NCBI GenBank assembly: GCA_017623155.1
Contig: JAGAPR010000004.1
Span: 1-64,000 of the forward strand
Reading direction: 5' to 3'
Length of the DNA: 64,000 nt
From: Prevotella sp.
Lineage (GTDB): Bacteria; Bacteroidota; Bacteroidia; Bacteroidales; Bacteroidaceae
This document shows positions 7,821-15,788 of this stretch, in pieces (the first letter of the stretch is position 1; each line of letters opens with the position of its first letter). The notes under the pieces were generated by a model. It was not told the origin of the DNA, did not search any database, and saw only the letters and a program-made list of their open reading frames with translations. Position numbers and translations under genes: made by a program.

Positions 7821-9008
7821 ATGGGACAATTACAAGAAAGATACAAGAGCTATCGCGAGCCTCAGAAGTATATGGCGGCCGACGTATATCCTTATTTTCG
7901 TGCTATTACAAGCAAGCAAGGCACAGAAGTCGAAATGGGCGGACATAATGTTTTGATGTTCGGTTCAAACGCTTACACCGGTCTTACCGGCGACAATCGT
8001 GTAATACAAGCAGCCAAGGATGCTCTTGATAAATATGGTTCCGGATGTGCCGGAAGCCGTTTCTTAAACGGAACGCTCGATCTTCACGTTCAGTTGGAGA
8101 AAGAGTTGGCCGAGTTCGAAGGCAAGGATGATGCCCTCTGTTTCTCCACCGGATTTTCCGTTAACGCCGGAGTGATAGCCATGGTCGTGGGGCGTGGCGA
8201 TTATATCATCTGCGATGATCGCGACCACGCCAGCATTATAGACGGTCGGCGTCTGTCGTTTGCAAAGCAGTTGCACTATAAGCACAACGACATGGACGAT
8301 TTGGAGTCTATACTCAAATCATTGCCTCACGAAGCCGTAAAGCTCATTGTGGTAGACGGTGTGTTCTCGATGGAAGGAGATTTGTGCAAACTTCCCGAAC
8401 TTGTGGAGCTTAAACATAAGTACAACTGTTCCATCATGGTGGACGAGGCGCATGGACTCGGAGTCTTCGGCCGCAACGGCCGTGGTGTTTGCGACCATTT
8501 CGGGCTCACGGACGAAGTGGACCTTATAATGGGAACATTCTCAAAATCGCTCGCGAGTATCGGAGGATTTATCGCCGGCGACAGCGATACCATCAATTTC
8601 CTGCGTCACACTTGCCGCACATATATATTCAGTGCATCGAATGCTCCGGCCGCCACGGCAGCGGCAATGGAGGCGTTGCACATTCTCAAAAGCGAGCCGG
8701 AACGCATCGAAGCGCTGTGGAAAGTCACGAAATATGCGCTGCGCCGTTTCCGCGAAGAGGGATTTGAGATTGGTGAGACGGAGAGTCCTATCATTCCGTT
8801 GTACGTGCACGATGTTGAAAAAACATTCTTGATAACCAAGCTCGCTTATGATGCCGGTGTGTTCATCAACCCGGTTATCCCGCCGGCATGTGCTCCGCAA
8901 GACACTCTCGTGCGCTTCGCACTGATGGCAACACATACCGAAGAGCAGGTTGAGCGCGGTATACAGATACTTAAAAAGATATTTGTAGAACAGGAAATAA
9001 TAAAATAA
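7821..9008 (+). CDS. spt: Serine palmitoyltransferase (alpha-oxoamine synthase)
   Basis: A 395-residue PLP enzyme of fold type I. It shows H136 in DDRDHASIIDG, which stacks on PLP, D208 and H211 in MVDEAHGLGVFG, and the PLP lysine K242 in GTFSKSLASIGG. The N-terminus (MGQLQERYKSYREPQKYMAADVYPY) resembles Bacteroides serine palmitoyltransferase more than glycine C-acetyltransferase or BioF. The enzyme condenses serine with an acyl-CoA to 3-keto-dihydrosphinganine, the first step of the sphingolipids typical of Bacteroidota. It has its own promoter and is divergent from a lipid kinase. The family is close to kbl, so substrate identity is inferred from lineage and N-terminus. Confidence 0.85.
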   Translation: MGQLQERYKSYREPQKYMAADVYPYFRAITSKQGTEVEMGGHNVLMFGSNAYTGLTGDNRVIQAAKDALDKYGSGCAGSRFLNGTLDLHVQLEKELAEFEGKDDALCFSTGFSVNAGVIAMVVGRGDYIICDDRDHASIIDGRRLSFAKQLHYKHNDMDDLESILKSLPHEAVKLIVVDGVFSMEGDLCKLPELVELKHKYNCSIMVDEAHGLGVFGRNGRGVCDHFGLTDEVDLIMGTFSKSLASIGGFIAGDSDTINFLRHTCRTYIFSASNAPAATAAAMEALHILKSEPERIEALWKVTKYALRRFREEGFEIGETESPIIPLYVHDVEKTFLITKLAYDAGVFINPVIPPACAPQDTLVRFALMATHTEEQVERGIQILKKIFVEQEIIK

Positions 9009-9043
9009 TTGTTTAAAAACTTGCATTGCTCGATAAAAGTTGT

Positions 9044-9052
9044 TACTTTTGC
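9044..9052 (+). promoter_or_regulatory. -7 promoter element of tRNA-Pro
   Basis: TACTTTTGC, 38 bases upstream of the tRNA-Pro 5' end. Confidence 0.65.
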
Positions 9053-9090
9053 AGCCGCAAAGATGAACACTGTCATCGGGCATCTTGCAG

Positions 9091-9164
9091 CGGGGTGTAG
9101 CGCAGCCCGGTAGCGCTCCTGGTTTGGGACCAGGCGGCCGCAGGTTCGAATCCTGTCGCCCCGA
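9091..9164 (+). tRNA. tRNA-Pro (TGG)
   Basis: Acceptor CGGGGTG pairs with CGCCCCG, the anticodon stem CCTGG/CCAGG encloses TTTGGGA (anticodon TGG), and the T-arm is GCAGG-TTCGAAT-CCTGT. The discriminator is A and no CCA is encoded. Confidence 0.97.
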
Positions 9165-9167
9165 CGT

Positions 9168-9204
9168 AAAAAGAGAATCCTTTTGGGTCCTCTTTTTTTT
9201 TTTT
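9168..9204 (+). terminator. Terminator of tRNA-Pro
   Basis: AAAAAGAG (9168-9175) pairs with CTCTTTTT (9190-9197), extended inward by further pairs with one mismatch, and followed by a long T-run. It starts four bases after the tRNA. Confidence 0.75.
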
Positions 9205-9322
9205 GTTACGGCCGGAGAAAGTGGAGAATGAAGTGGATGCCGGCAAGTGGAAATGTCTTTAATTCCAAGCGAGTTTGCGATTAACTCCTAAAAAGACTCT
9301 GCAACACCCTCTCGGGTGGGCC

Positions 9323-9771
9323 TTAACAATTCGACCTTGCGTTTAACTAAAAAAAAGCAAACGGGAAGTAAAAAATCGACACAAAATATTTTCGCGAAGT
9401 AGGTTTTGTTAACTTAAAATATTTAACTCAAAAGACGTTTATTTAATATTTGTAAACAATCGAGCACCCACTTTCACCACTTTTTGCCTCTTTTTGCCTT
9501 GCAATAAGGCCGTAATTGCATTGCGTTTACGGCCTAACGGGAGTGCAATTAGGCCGTAATTGGAATGCAATTACGGCCTAATTGGAAAACAATATGATTT
9601 TCAAGGCGGTGAAAAACGGTGTAAATCCGTGTAAGTATTTATTATACAGGTATTTACATAAAGTGTTCCATAATTCGCTTATTTGCGAGCTCGAAACTTT
9701 TTTTTCAGAAAAACGCATTCTCAGCGACGTTAACATAATATATCTTGACACTTTGTTTATGTATATTTAAC
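9323..9771 (+). repeat. 449-bp dispersed element, copy 1
   Basis: This is the first of three colinear copies (others at 18455-18903 and 57375-57823 minus). It begins TTAACA and ends TTTAAC, and shares fixed landmarks with the other copies: GTAGGTTTTGTTAAC at offset 76, GCAATAAGGCCGTAATTG at offset 178 and TTGGAAAAC at offset 259. Its centre contains a perfect 17-bp stem, CAATTAGGCCGTAATTG (9546-9562) and CAATTACGGCCTAATTG (9568-9584). The last 189 bases are an open frame of 62 codons (TTG 9582, stop 9768-9770), but the TTG lies inside the hairpin arm and there is no ribosome binding site. The copy ends 217 bases before bcp and points in the same direction. I cannot name it: it could be a non-autonomous mobile element, a structured RNA or a regulatory module. 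Confidence 0.85.
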
Positions 9772-9909
9772 CAAAAACGAGTGAATTGTTAATTTGGGAT
9801 GGCGAAATGAGTGCATGGTTTTATGCCTGAAAAGATGACGTTTTTCGCTATTTTTTCGTAAAAGCGAATAATAATAGTAAAAAATATTTGGCGATAGCCG
9901 ATTATTCCT

Positions 9910-9918
9910 TAACTTTGT
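9910..9918 (+). promoter_or_regulatory. -7 promoter element of bcp
   Basis: TAACTTTGT, matching TAnnTTTG, about 70 bases before the bcp ATG at 9988. Confidence 0.55.
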
Positions 9919-9987
9919 CATTGTGGACTTGCGCCTTTCGGAGTGTCGTATTTACCACACAAATAAGAATATATAAAAAATACGATT

Positions 9988-10452
9988 ATGACAGTAGGAG
10001 ACAGAATTCCGGATGTTCTCGGCACAGACCAGAACGGTAATGAGATAAAAAGTAGCGACTATCGCGGTCGCAAGTTGGTGCTTTACAGTTATCCGCGGGC
10101 CAATACTTCCGGCTGTACGGCCGAAGCATGCTCTTTGCAGGCGCACAAAACGGAGCTTGAGGCGGCAGGTTATGCCGTCATAGGCGTCAGTAAAGACAAG
10201 CAGGCGGCACAGAAAAAGTTTGCCGATGCCCACGGGCTTGAATTTCCGCTTATAGCCGATACCGATACCACATTGCAGCAAGCACTCGGCTGCTGGGGCG
10301 AGAAAGTGGCTTGCGGCCGACGCACAATAGGCACGTTGCGCACAACCTATCTTGTGGACGAGGATGGTGTTATCGAGAAAATATTTACTCCGAAAGAGAT
10401 AAAGACAAAGATACATGCCGAGCAGATACTCGACTATATCGGTGGCAAGTAG
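9988..10452 (+). CDS. bcp: Thioredoxin-dependent peroxiredoxin (BCP/PrxQ type)
   Basis: A 154-residue cytoplasmic peroxiredoxin that reduces hydrogen and organic peroxides. The active-site segment PRANTSGCTAEACSLQ places the peroxidatic Cys at 43 and the resolving Cys five residues later at 48, the atypical 2-Cys pattern of the BCP/PrxQ class. Length and the conserved GVSKDKQAAQKKFADAHGLEFPLIAD segment agree with the family. The ZIP transporter gene follows after six bases, so the two may be co-transcribed. Copy 1 of the 449-bp element lies upstream. Confidence 0.93.
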   Translation: MTVGDRIPDVLGTDQNGNEIKSSDYRGRKLVLYSYPRANTSGCTAEACSLQAHKTELEAAGYAVIGVSKDKQAAQKKFADAHGLEFPLIADTDTTLQQALGCWGEKVACGRRTIGTLRTTYLVDEDGVIEKIFTPKEIKTKIHAEQILDYIGGK

Positions 10453-10458
10453 TGATGT

Positions 10459-11217
10459 ATGATGCAAGTATGGATAAGTGCCGTCGGACTTTGCGGGGCG
10501 ACGATATTGGGAGCTGTACTGGGCTTCTTGTTCAAGGAATTGTCTCGTGCGTGGAACGATACAGTGCTGGGCTATTGTGCCGGTGTGATGCTTGCCGCGT
10601 CGACGTTGGGACTCATCGTTCCGGCGTTTGAACTGTGCGGTGCCGGCGGTTGGTGGATGGTTGTCGGCGGCGTGCTCGGCGGAGCGTTGTTCCTCAATGT
10701 TCTCGACCTTGTCACTCCGCATCTTCATCATATCACCGGTCTTTCTGCCGAGGAACATACAAGCAACAAGCATCTTAAAAACATTCTGCTGTTTGTCATG
10801 GCCATTGCCATCCACAAACTCCCCGAGGGGATAGCGGCAGGAGTGAGCATGAGCGATGTCTCGTCAGGCACTTCGTGGACGGTGTCGTTCGGAATAGCGT
10901 TGCAGAACGTGCCTGAGGGTATGGTGATAATAGCCCCGCTGCTCATGGCCGGCGTGTCGCGTATACGTACTTTTATCATCTCTGCCGGCATCGGTTTGCT
11001 CGAAGTGGCCGGCGTGTGGATTGGCTATGCCCTCGGCAGCGTGTCGATGACATTCCTCCCTGTCATGCTCGGCTTTGCGGGCGGTGCCATGCTGTATGTC
11101 ACTTCTGACGAGATGATACCCGAGGTGCATGCCAACGGCCGTCATAAACAGGGCACGTATGCCTTGCTCATTGGTTTTATGACGCTTATCGTTGTGGAGA
11201 AGATATTCGAATTCTGA
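10459..11217 (+). CDS. ZIP-family divalent metal transporter
   Basis: A 252-residue inner-membrane transporter with about eight helices. The two metal-binding helices carry HKLPEGIAAGV (near residues 115-125) and LQNVPEGMVIIAPLLMAG (near 148-165), the ZIP signature. ZIP proteins import zinc, iron or manganese; the substrate here cannot be told. Compared with E. coli ZupT the second helix has N in place of H (QNVPEG), as in the GufA-like subgroup. It follows bcp by six bases. Confidence 0.9.
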   Translation: MMQVWISAVGLCGATILGAVLGFLFKELSRAWNDTVLGYCAGVMLAASTLGLIVPAFELCGAGGWWMVVGGVLGGALFLNVLDLVTPHLHHITGLSAEEHTSNKHLKNILLFVMAIAIHKLPEGIAAGVSMSDVSSGTSWTVSFGIALQNVPEGMVIIAPLLMAGVSRIRTFIISAGIGLLEVAGVWIGYALGSVSMTFLPVMLGFAGGAMLYVTSDEMIPEVHANGRHKQGTYALLIGFMTLIVVEKIFEF

Positions 11218-11267
11218 CATCTTGTTTGCCCTGTGGCAGACTGTCTGCGGCTTTCTGTCTCGTATCG

Positions 11268-11834
11268 TTATTCGTTGTCGATACGCCGTATCACTTTGCA
11301 TGGATTTCCCACGGCAAGCGAATTGGCCGGAATATCCCTGTTGACCACGCTTCCCGCACCGATAACCGAGTTGTTGCCAATCGTCACGCCCGGCAGCACG
11401 CTGACTCCTGCACCTATCCATACGTTGTCGCCTACGGTGATGGGACGTGCATATTCCAATCCTTTGTTGCGTTGTTTCACGTCGAGCGGATGCCCCGCGG
11501 TGTAAAATCCGCAGTTTGGCGCGATGAAAACATTGTCGCCGAAAGATACTTTCGCCCCGTCGAGAATAACCATGTTTACGTTTGAATAGAAATTTTCGCC
11601 AATCTCAATATTGTATCCGTAGTCGCAGTAGAACGGCTGCTCGATGAGAAAATTCTTTCCTGTTTTGCCGAAAAGGCGTTTTATGATATTGTTCCTTGCT
11701 GTCTGCTTATGTGGTGTCAGACAATTGTATTCATGACAAATCACTTTGCATTTTTCTCTCTCGGCAATCAGTTCCGGGTCGTTGTTGGCATAGTAGAGTT
11801 CGTCTTTTTGGCATTTTTCTTTTTCGCTTTGCAT
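11268..11834 (-). CDS. Sugar O-acetyltransferase (maltose/galactoside type, LbH fold)
   Basis: A 188-residue acetyl-CoA-dependent acetyltransferase of the LacA/Maa/NodL group. N-terminal helices (MQSEKEKCQKDELYYANNDPELIAEREKCKVICHEYN) are followed by hexapeptide repeats forming a left-handed beta helix (IEIGENFYSNVNMVILDGAKVSFGDNVFIAPNCG), the catalytic His in TAGHPLD, and a second hexapeptide run ending RRIDNE. I choose ATG 11834 because the frame's upstream extension crosses the promoter at 11861-11870. It is convergent with the ZIP gene. Confidence 0.88.
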   Translation of the reverse strand: MQSEKEKCQKDELYYANNDPELIAEREKCKVICHEYNCLTPHKQTARNNIIKRLFGKTGKNFLIEQPFYCDYGYNIEIGENFYSNVNMVILDGAKVSFGDNVFIAPNCGFYTAGHPLDVKQRNKGLEYARPITVGDNVWIGAGVSVLPGVTIGNNSVIGAGSVVNRDIPANSLAVGNPCKVIRRIDNE

Positions 11835-11860
11835 ATTTTTTATGTCATTGATTATGCTTA

Positions 11861-11870
11861 TGCAAATATA
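11861..11870 (-). promoter_or_regulatory. -7 promoter element of the acetyltransferase
   Basis: Minus-strand TATATTTGCA, 26 bases before the ATG at 11834. Confidence 0.65.
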
Positions 11871-11964
11871 CAAAAAGGCGTTAAAAGCAAATGTCGGTAT
11901 GCACATTTAATATTAAAATGCGCAATTTTAATGTTTTTTTCTTTGTCATAAGCGAGAAAAAGAT

Positions 11965-11973
11965 TACTTTTGC
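11965..11973 (+). promoter_or_regulatory. -7 promoter element of the etf operon
   Basis: TACTTTTGC, about 80 bases upstream of the etfB ATG at 12052. Confidence 0.6.
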
Positions 11974-12051
11974 ATACATTACCGTGGTGTGCTCCGCCAG
12001 TATGTGGTATAGGGGCGCATTCCGACTGATTAACAATACAATATAAATTTT

Positions 12052-12921
12052 ATGAGTTTGAAAATCGTAGTACTTGCAAAGCAAGTTCCTGACACAAGAA
12101 ATGTGGGCAAAGATGCTATGACAGCCGAGGGCACAGTCAATCGCGCTGCGTTGCCCGCAATCTTTAATCCTGAAGATCTGAACGCTCTCGAACAGGCATT
12201 GCGTCTGAAAGAGCAAAACCCCGGTTCTACGGTCGGCATATTGACGATGGGACCTCCCCGTGCTGCCGAAATCATACGACAGGGGCTTTATCGCGGAGCC
12301 GACACCGGATGGTTGCTTACCGACCGTCTGTTTGCCGGAGCCGACACGTTGGCAACATCGTATGCGCTTGCCACGGCAATAAAGAAAATAGGTGATGTAG
12401 ACGTTGTGATCGGTGGTCGTCAGGCCATCGACGGAGACACCGCTCAGGTGGGACCGCAGGTGGCTCAGAAGCTCGGGCTTAACCAAGTGACGTATGCCGA
12501 AGACATATTGAAGTGCGAAGGAGGTAAACTTACTATCCGCCGGCAAATAGACGGAGGCGTGGAGACAGTGGAAGCTCCCATGCCTGTTGTTGTGACTGTA
12601 AACGGAAGCGCGGCTCCCTGTCGCCCGTGCAACGCCAAGCTCGTGATGAAGTATAAACGCGCCACGGCTCCGATGGAGCGCACGGACGACATGCCGTACA
12701 AGGAACTGTATGCCGAACGCCCGTATCTCACACTTAACCAATGGTCGGTGGCCGATGTGGATGGCGACCCACAGCAGTGTGGTTTGAGCGGTTCGCCCAC
12801 AAAGGTGAAAGCTGTGAAGAACATTGTGTTCCAAGCAAAGGAATGCAAGACACTCACGGGAGGCGATGCCGACATCGAATGCATGATAAAAGAACTTCTC
12901 AACGAGAAGATTATCGGATAA
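12052..12921 (+). CDS. etfB: Electron transfer flavoprotein, beta subunit
   Basis: A 289-residue EtfB/FixA-family subunit that binds a nucleotide (AMP or FAD) and passes electrons between acyl-CoA dehydrogenase and EtfA. The N-terminus MSLKIVVLAKQVPDTRNVGKDAM, the GGRQAIDGDTAQVGPQVAQ segment (about 121-139) and the C-terminal helix are family hallmarks. It heads etfB-etfA-acd, a unit well known in Bacteroidales. Whether the complex bifurcates electrons cannot be decided by reading alone. Confidence 0.95.
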   Translation: MSLKIVVLAKQVPDTRNVGKDAMTAEGTVNRAALPAIFNPEDLNALEQALRLKEQNPGSTVGILTMGPPRAAEIIRQGLYRGADTGWLLTDRLFAGADTLATSYALATAIKKIGDVDVVIGGRQAIDGDTAQVGPQVAQKLGLNQVTYAEDILKCEGGKLTIRRQIDGGVETVEAPMPVVVTVNGSAAPCRPCNAKLVMKYKRATAPMERTDDMPYKELYAERPYLTLNQWSVADVDGDPQQCGLSGSPTKVKAVKNIVFQAKECKTLTGGDADIECMIKELLNEKIIG

Positions 12922-12945
12922 TCACGAATAATGACATACGAAATT

Positions 12946-13968
12946 ATGAATAATGTTTTTGTTTATATAGAGATAGAAAACACACAGGTGCAGGAAGTAT
13001 CTCAAGAACTGCTCACCAAGGGACGCAAGTTGGCTAACGAACTGGGAGTTGAGTTGCATGCCGTTGTTGCCGGAACAGGAATAAAGGGAGCTGTGGAGGA
13101 ACAGATATTGCCATACGGTGTAGACAAACTGTTCGTGTTCGATGCCGAGGGTTTGTTCCCTTACACATCGGCCCCTCATACAGATATTCTCGTAAACCTT
13201 TTCAAGGAAGAAGAGCCGCAGATATGCCTCATGGGTGCCACGGTGATAGGTCGCGACCTCGGTCCGCGCGTGTCATCTTCGCTCACCAGCGGACTTACAG
13301 CCGACTGCACGGAGCTTGAAATAGGCTCGTATGAAGACAAGAAGAGCGGCAAGACATTCGAAAAACTGCTTTATCAGATACGTCCGGCGTTCGGAGGAAA
13401 CATCGTTGCAACCATCGTAAATCCCGAACACCGCCCGCAGATGGCCACAGTGCGCAGCGGCGTGATGCAGAAAGCCGTTTACGAAGGCTCCGCACGCAAT
13501 GAGGTAGTATATCCGGAAGTAGGCAAATATGTGTTGCCGGAGGCTTTCGTGGTGAAAGTTCTCGACCGTCATGTAGAGGCTGCGAAGCACAATCTCAAAG
13601 GCGCTCCCATCGTAGTAGCCGGCGGGTATGGCGTGGGCAGCAAGGAAGGGTTCGATCTTCTCTTCAAACTTGCAAAGGAATTGCACGGTGAAGTGGGTGC
13701 GAGTCGCGCAGCTGTTGATGCCGGATGGGTAGACCACGACCGCCAGATTGGACAGACGGGAGTCACCGTTCACCCGAAGGTTTACATCGCCTGCGGCATC
13801 AGCGGACAGATACAACATATCGCCGGAATGCAGGATTCGGGCATCATTATATCCGTAAACAGCGACCCGGAGGCACCAATCAACAAAATAGCCGACTACG
13901 TGATAACCGGTACAGTGGAAGAAGTTGTACCGAAATTGATAAAGTATTATAAAGCAAACAACAAATAA
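12946..13968 (+). CDS. etfA: Electron transfer flavoprotein, alpha subunit
   Basis: A 340-residue EtfA that carries the redox-active FAD. The C-terminal FAD domain is complete: VVAGGYGVGSKEGF, VDAGWVDHDRQIGQTG, and SGQIQHIAGMQDSGIIISVN with SDPEAPINKIADY. I prefer ATG 12946 (MNNVFVYIEIENTQ) over the in-frame ATG at 12931, which adds five residues not typical of the family. It follows etfB by 24 bases and precedes the acyl-CoA dehydrogenase by 12. Confidence 0.95.
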   Translation: MNNVFVYIEIENTQVQEVSQELLTKGRKLANELGVELHAVVAGTGIKGAVEEQILPYGVDKLFVFDAEGLFPYTSAPHTDILVNLFKEEEPQICLMGATVIGRDLGPRVSSSLTSGLTADCTELEIGSYEDKKSGKTFEKLLYQIRPAFGGNIVATIVNPEHRPQMATVRSGVMQKAVYEGSARNEVVYPEVGKYVLPEAFVVKVLDRHVEAAKHNLKGAPIVVAGGYGVGSKEGFDLLFKLAKELHGEVGASRAAVDAGWVDHDRQIGQTGVTVHPKVYIACGISGQIQHIAGMQDSGIIISVNSDPEAPINKIADYVITGTVEEVVPKLIKYYKANNK

Positions 13969-13980
13969 TAAAGGATTATC

Positions 13981-15711
13981 ATGGCAAATTATTATAGCGA
14001 TCATCCCGAATTGGAGTTCCATCTTCATCATCCGTTGATGAAGCGTATAGTTGAACTTAAAGAGCGCGGATATGAAGATAAGGACAAATTTGAGGATGCA
14101 CCGGTAGACTATGAGGATGCGATTGAGAATTATAAACGTATTCTCGATATTACAGGAGACGTGGCAGCAAATGTCATCGAGCCTAATTCCGAGAGCGTAG
14201 ACCTTGAAGGTCCGCATCTGGAAAACGGCAGAATGATTTATGCCTCCAAGACAGTTGAGAACATGGAGGCAACCCGCAAGGCCGGACTTTGGGGTATAAG
14301 CATGCCCCGTCGGTATGGCGGACTGAACCTGCCGAACACCACTTTCTCAATGCTTAGTGAGGTTATAGCGGCAGCCGATGCCGGATTTCAAAATATATGG
14401 AGCCTGCAATCGTGCATCGATACTCTATATGAGTTCGGTAGCGAGGAGCAACGCGAGAAGTATATTCCGCGTATATGTGCCGGAGAGACCATGAGTATGG
14501 ACCTCACCGAACCTGATGCCGGTTCCGATTTGCAGCGCGTTATGCTCAAAGCCACATATTCAGAGAAAGACGGTTGCTGGCTGCTTAACGGCGTGAAGCG
14601 TTTTATCACCAACGGCGATAGCGACATTCACCTTGTTCTCGCACGCTCGGAAGAGGGTACACACGACGGCCGCGGACTCTCAATGTTCATCTATGACAAG
14701 CGTCAGGGTGGGGTAGACGTACGCCATATCGAGCACAAACTCGGTATACACGGCTCTCCTACATGCGAACTTACATACAAGAATGCCAAGGCCGAGTTGT
14801 GCGGAAGCACCCGCATGGGACTCATAAAATATGTCATGGCATTGATGAACGGTGCCCGTTTGGGTATTGCTGCGCAGAGCGTTGGCGTGGAACAAGAGGC
14901 TTACAACGAGGCTTTGGCATACGCGAAAGAGCGTGCCCAGTTCGGACAGAAGATAATAGAATTCCCCGCAGTGTACGATATGCTCAGCCGCATGAAGGCG
15001 AAACTCGACGCAGGACGCTCGTTATTGTATCAGACTGCGCGCTATGTTGATATATATAAAGCACTCGAAGACATCGCCCGCGACCGCAAACTCACTCCAG
15101 AGGAGCGTGCCGAGTTGAAGAAATACACCCGTTTGGCTGATGCGTTCACTCCGCTTGCAAAGGGTATGAACTCTGAATACGCCAACCAGAACGCCTACGA
15201 TGCAATTTCTGTTCATGGCGGTTCGGGCTTCATCATGGAGTACAAGAGTCAGCGTTTGTTCCGTGATGCGCGCATATTCTCCATCTATGAGGGTACGACG
15301 CAGCTCCAAGTGGTTGCGGCCATACGCTATATCACCAACGGAACATGCCTTTCTATCATCAAGGAAATGCTTGAAAACGCTGTTGCTCCCGAGCTGCAAG
15401 CGCTCAAAGACCGTGTAGTTCCTATGGTGGCCAAACTCGAAGAGGCCATTGACAAGGTTAAGGCGGCCGACAATCAGACCGTTCTCGACTTCCTCGCACG
15501 CCGTCTTTACGAGATGACAGCCGACATAATAATGTCGCTTCTCATCCTCGACGATGCCACACGCGCTCCCGAACTCTTCACCAAGAGTGCCAACGTGTAC
15601 GTGCGTCATGCCGAGGCCGAGGTTGAGGGACACTGCGGTTTCATACGTAACTTCCGTCCGGAGGACATCGAATTCTATGTAGCTCAACAGCAAGCATCGA
15701 CTGAAGCATAA
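13981..15711 (+). CDS. Acyl-CoA dehydrogenase, long form
   Basis: A 576-residue FAD acyl-CoA dehydrogenase. The N-terminal and middle domains show EPDAGSDLQRVMLKATY and WLLNGVKRFITNGDSDIHLVLAR; the C-terminal domain has ERAQFGQKIIEFPAV, VHGGSGFIMEY and DARIFSIYEGTTQLQ, where the Glu of YEG is the usual catalytic base. An extension of about 110 residues follows the standard 380-residue core plus N-terminal extra sequence, as in Bacteroidales homologues. Together with etfBA it would oxidise, or in anaerobes reduce, acyl/enoyl-CoA. The chain-length preference is unknown. A strong terminator closes the operon. Confidence 0.93.
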   Translation: MANYYSDHPELEFHLHHPLMKRIVELKERGYEDKDKFEDAPVDYEDAIENYKRILDITGDVAANVIEPNSESVDLEGPHLENGRMIYASKTVENMEATRKAGLWGISMPRRYGGLNLPNTTFSMLSEVIAAADAGFQNIWSLQSCIDTLYEFGSEEQREKYIPRICAGETMSMDLTEPDAGSDLQRVMLKATYSEKDGCWLLNGVKRFITNGDSDIHLVLARSEEGTHDGRGLSMFIYDKRQGGVDVRHIEHKLGIHGSPTCELTYKNAKAELCGSTRMGLIKYVMALMNGARLGIAAQSVGVEQEAYNEALAYAKERAQFGQKIIEFPAVYDMLSRMKAKLDAGRSLLYQTARYVDIYKALEDIARDRKLTPEERAELKKYTRLADAFTPLAKGMNSEYANQNAYDAISVHGGSGFIMEYKSQRLFRDARIFSIYEGTTQLQVVAAIRYITNGTCLSIIKEMLENAVAPELQALKDRVVPMVAKLEEAIDKVKAADNQTVLDFLARRLYEMTADIIMSLLILDDATRAPELFTKSANVYVRHAEAEVEGHCGFIRNFRPEDIEFYVAQQQASTEA

Positions 15712-15732
15712 CAGCATCGGTACAGATATATG

Positions 15733-15775
15733 AAAAACGAGCGCGTTCCCCAAAAGAGAACGCGCTCGTTTTTTT
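15733..15775. terminator. Bidirectional terminator
   Basis: A 16-bp perfect stem AAAAACGAGCGCGTTC (15733-15748) / GAACGCGCTCGTTTTT (15758-15773), followed by T-rich sequence. It serves the rightward etf operon and probably the leftward mscS gene. Confidence 0.92.
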
Positions 15776-15788
15776 ATGCTTTGTTCGT

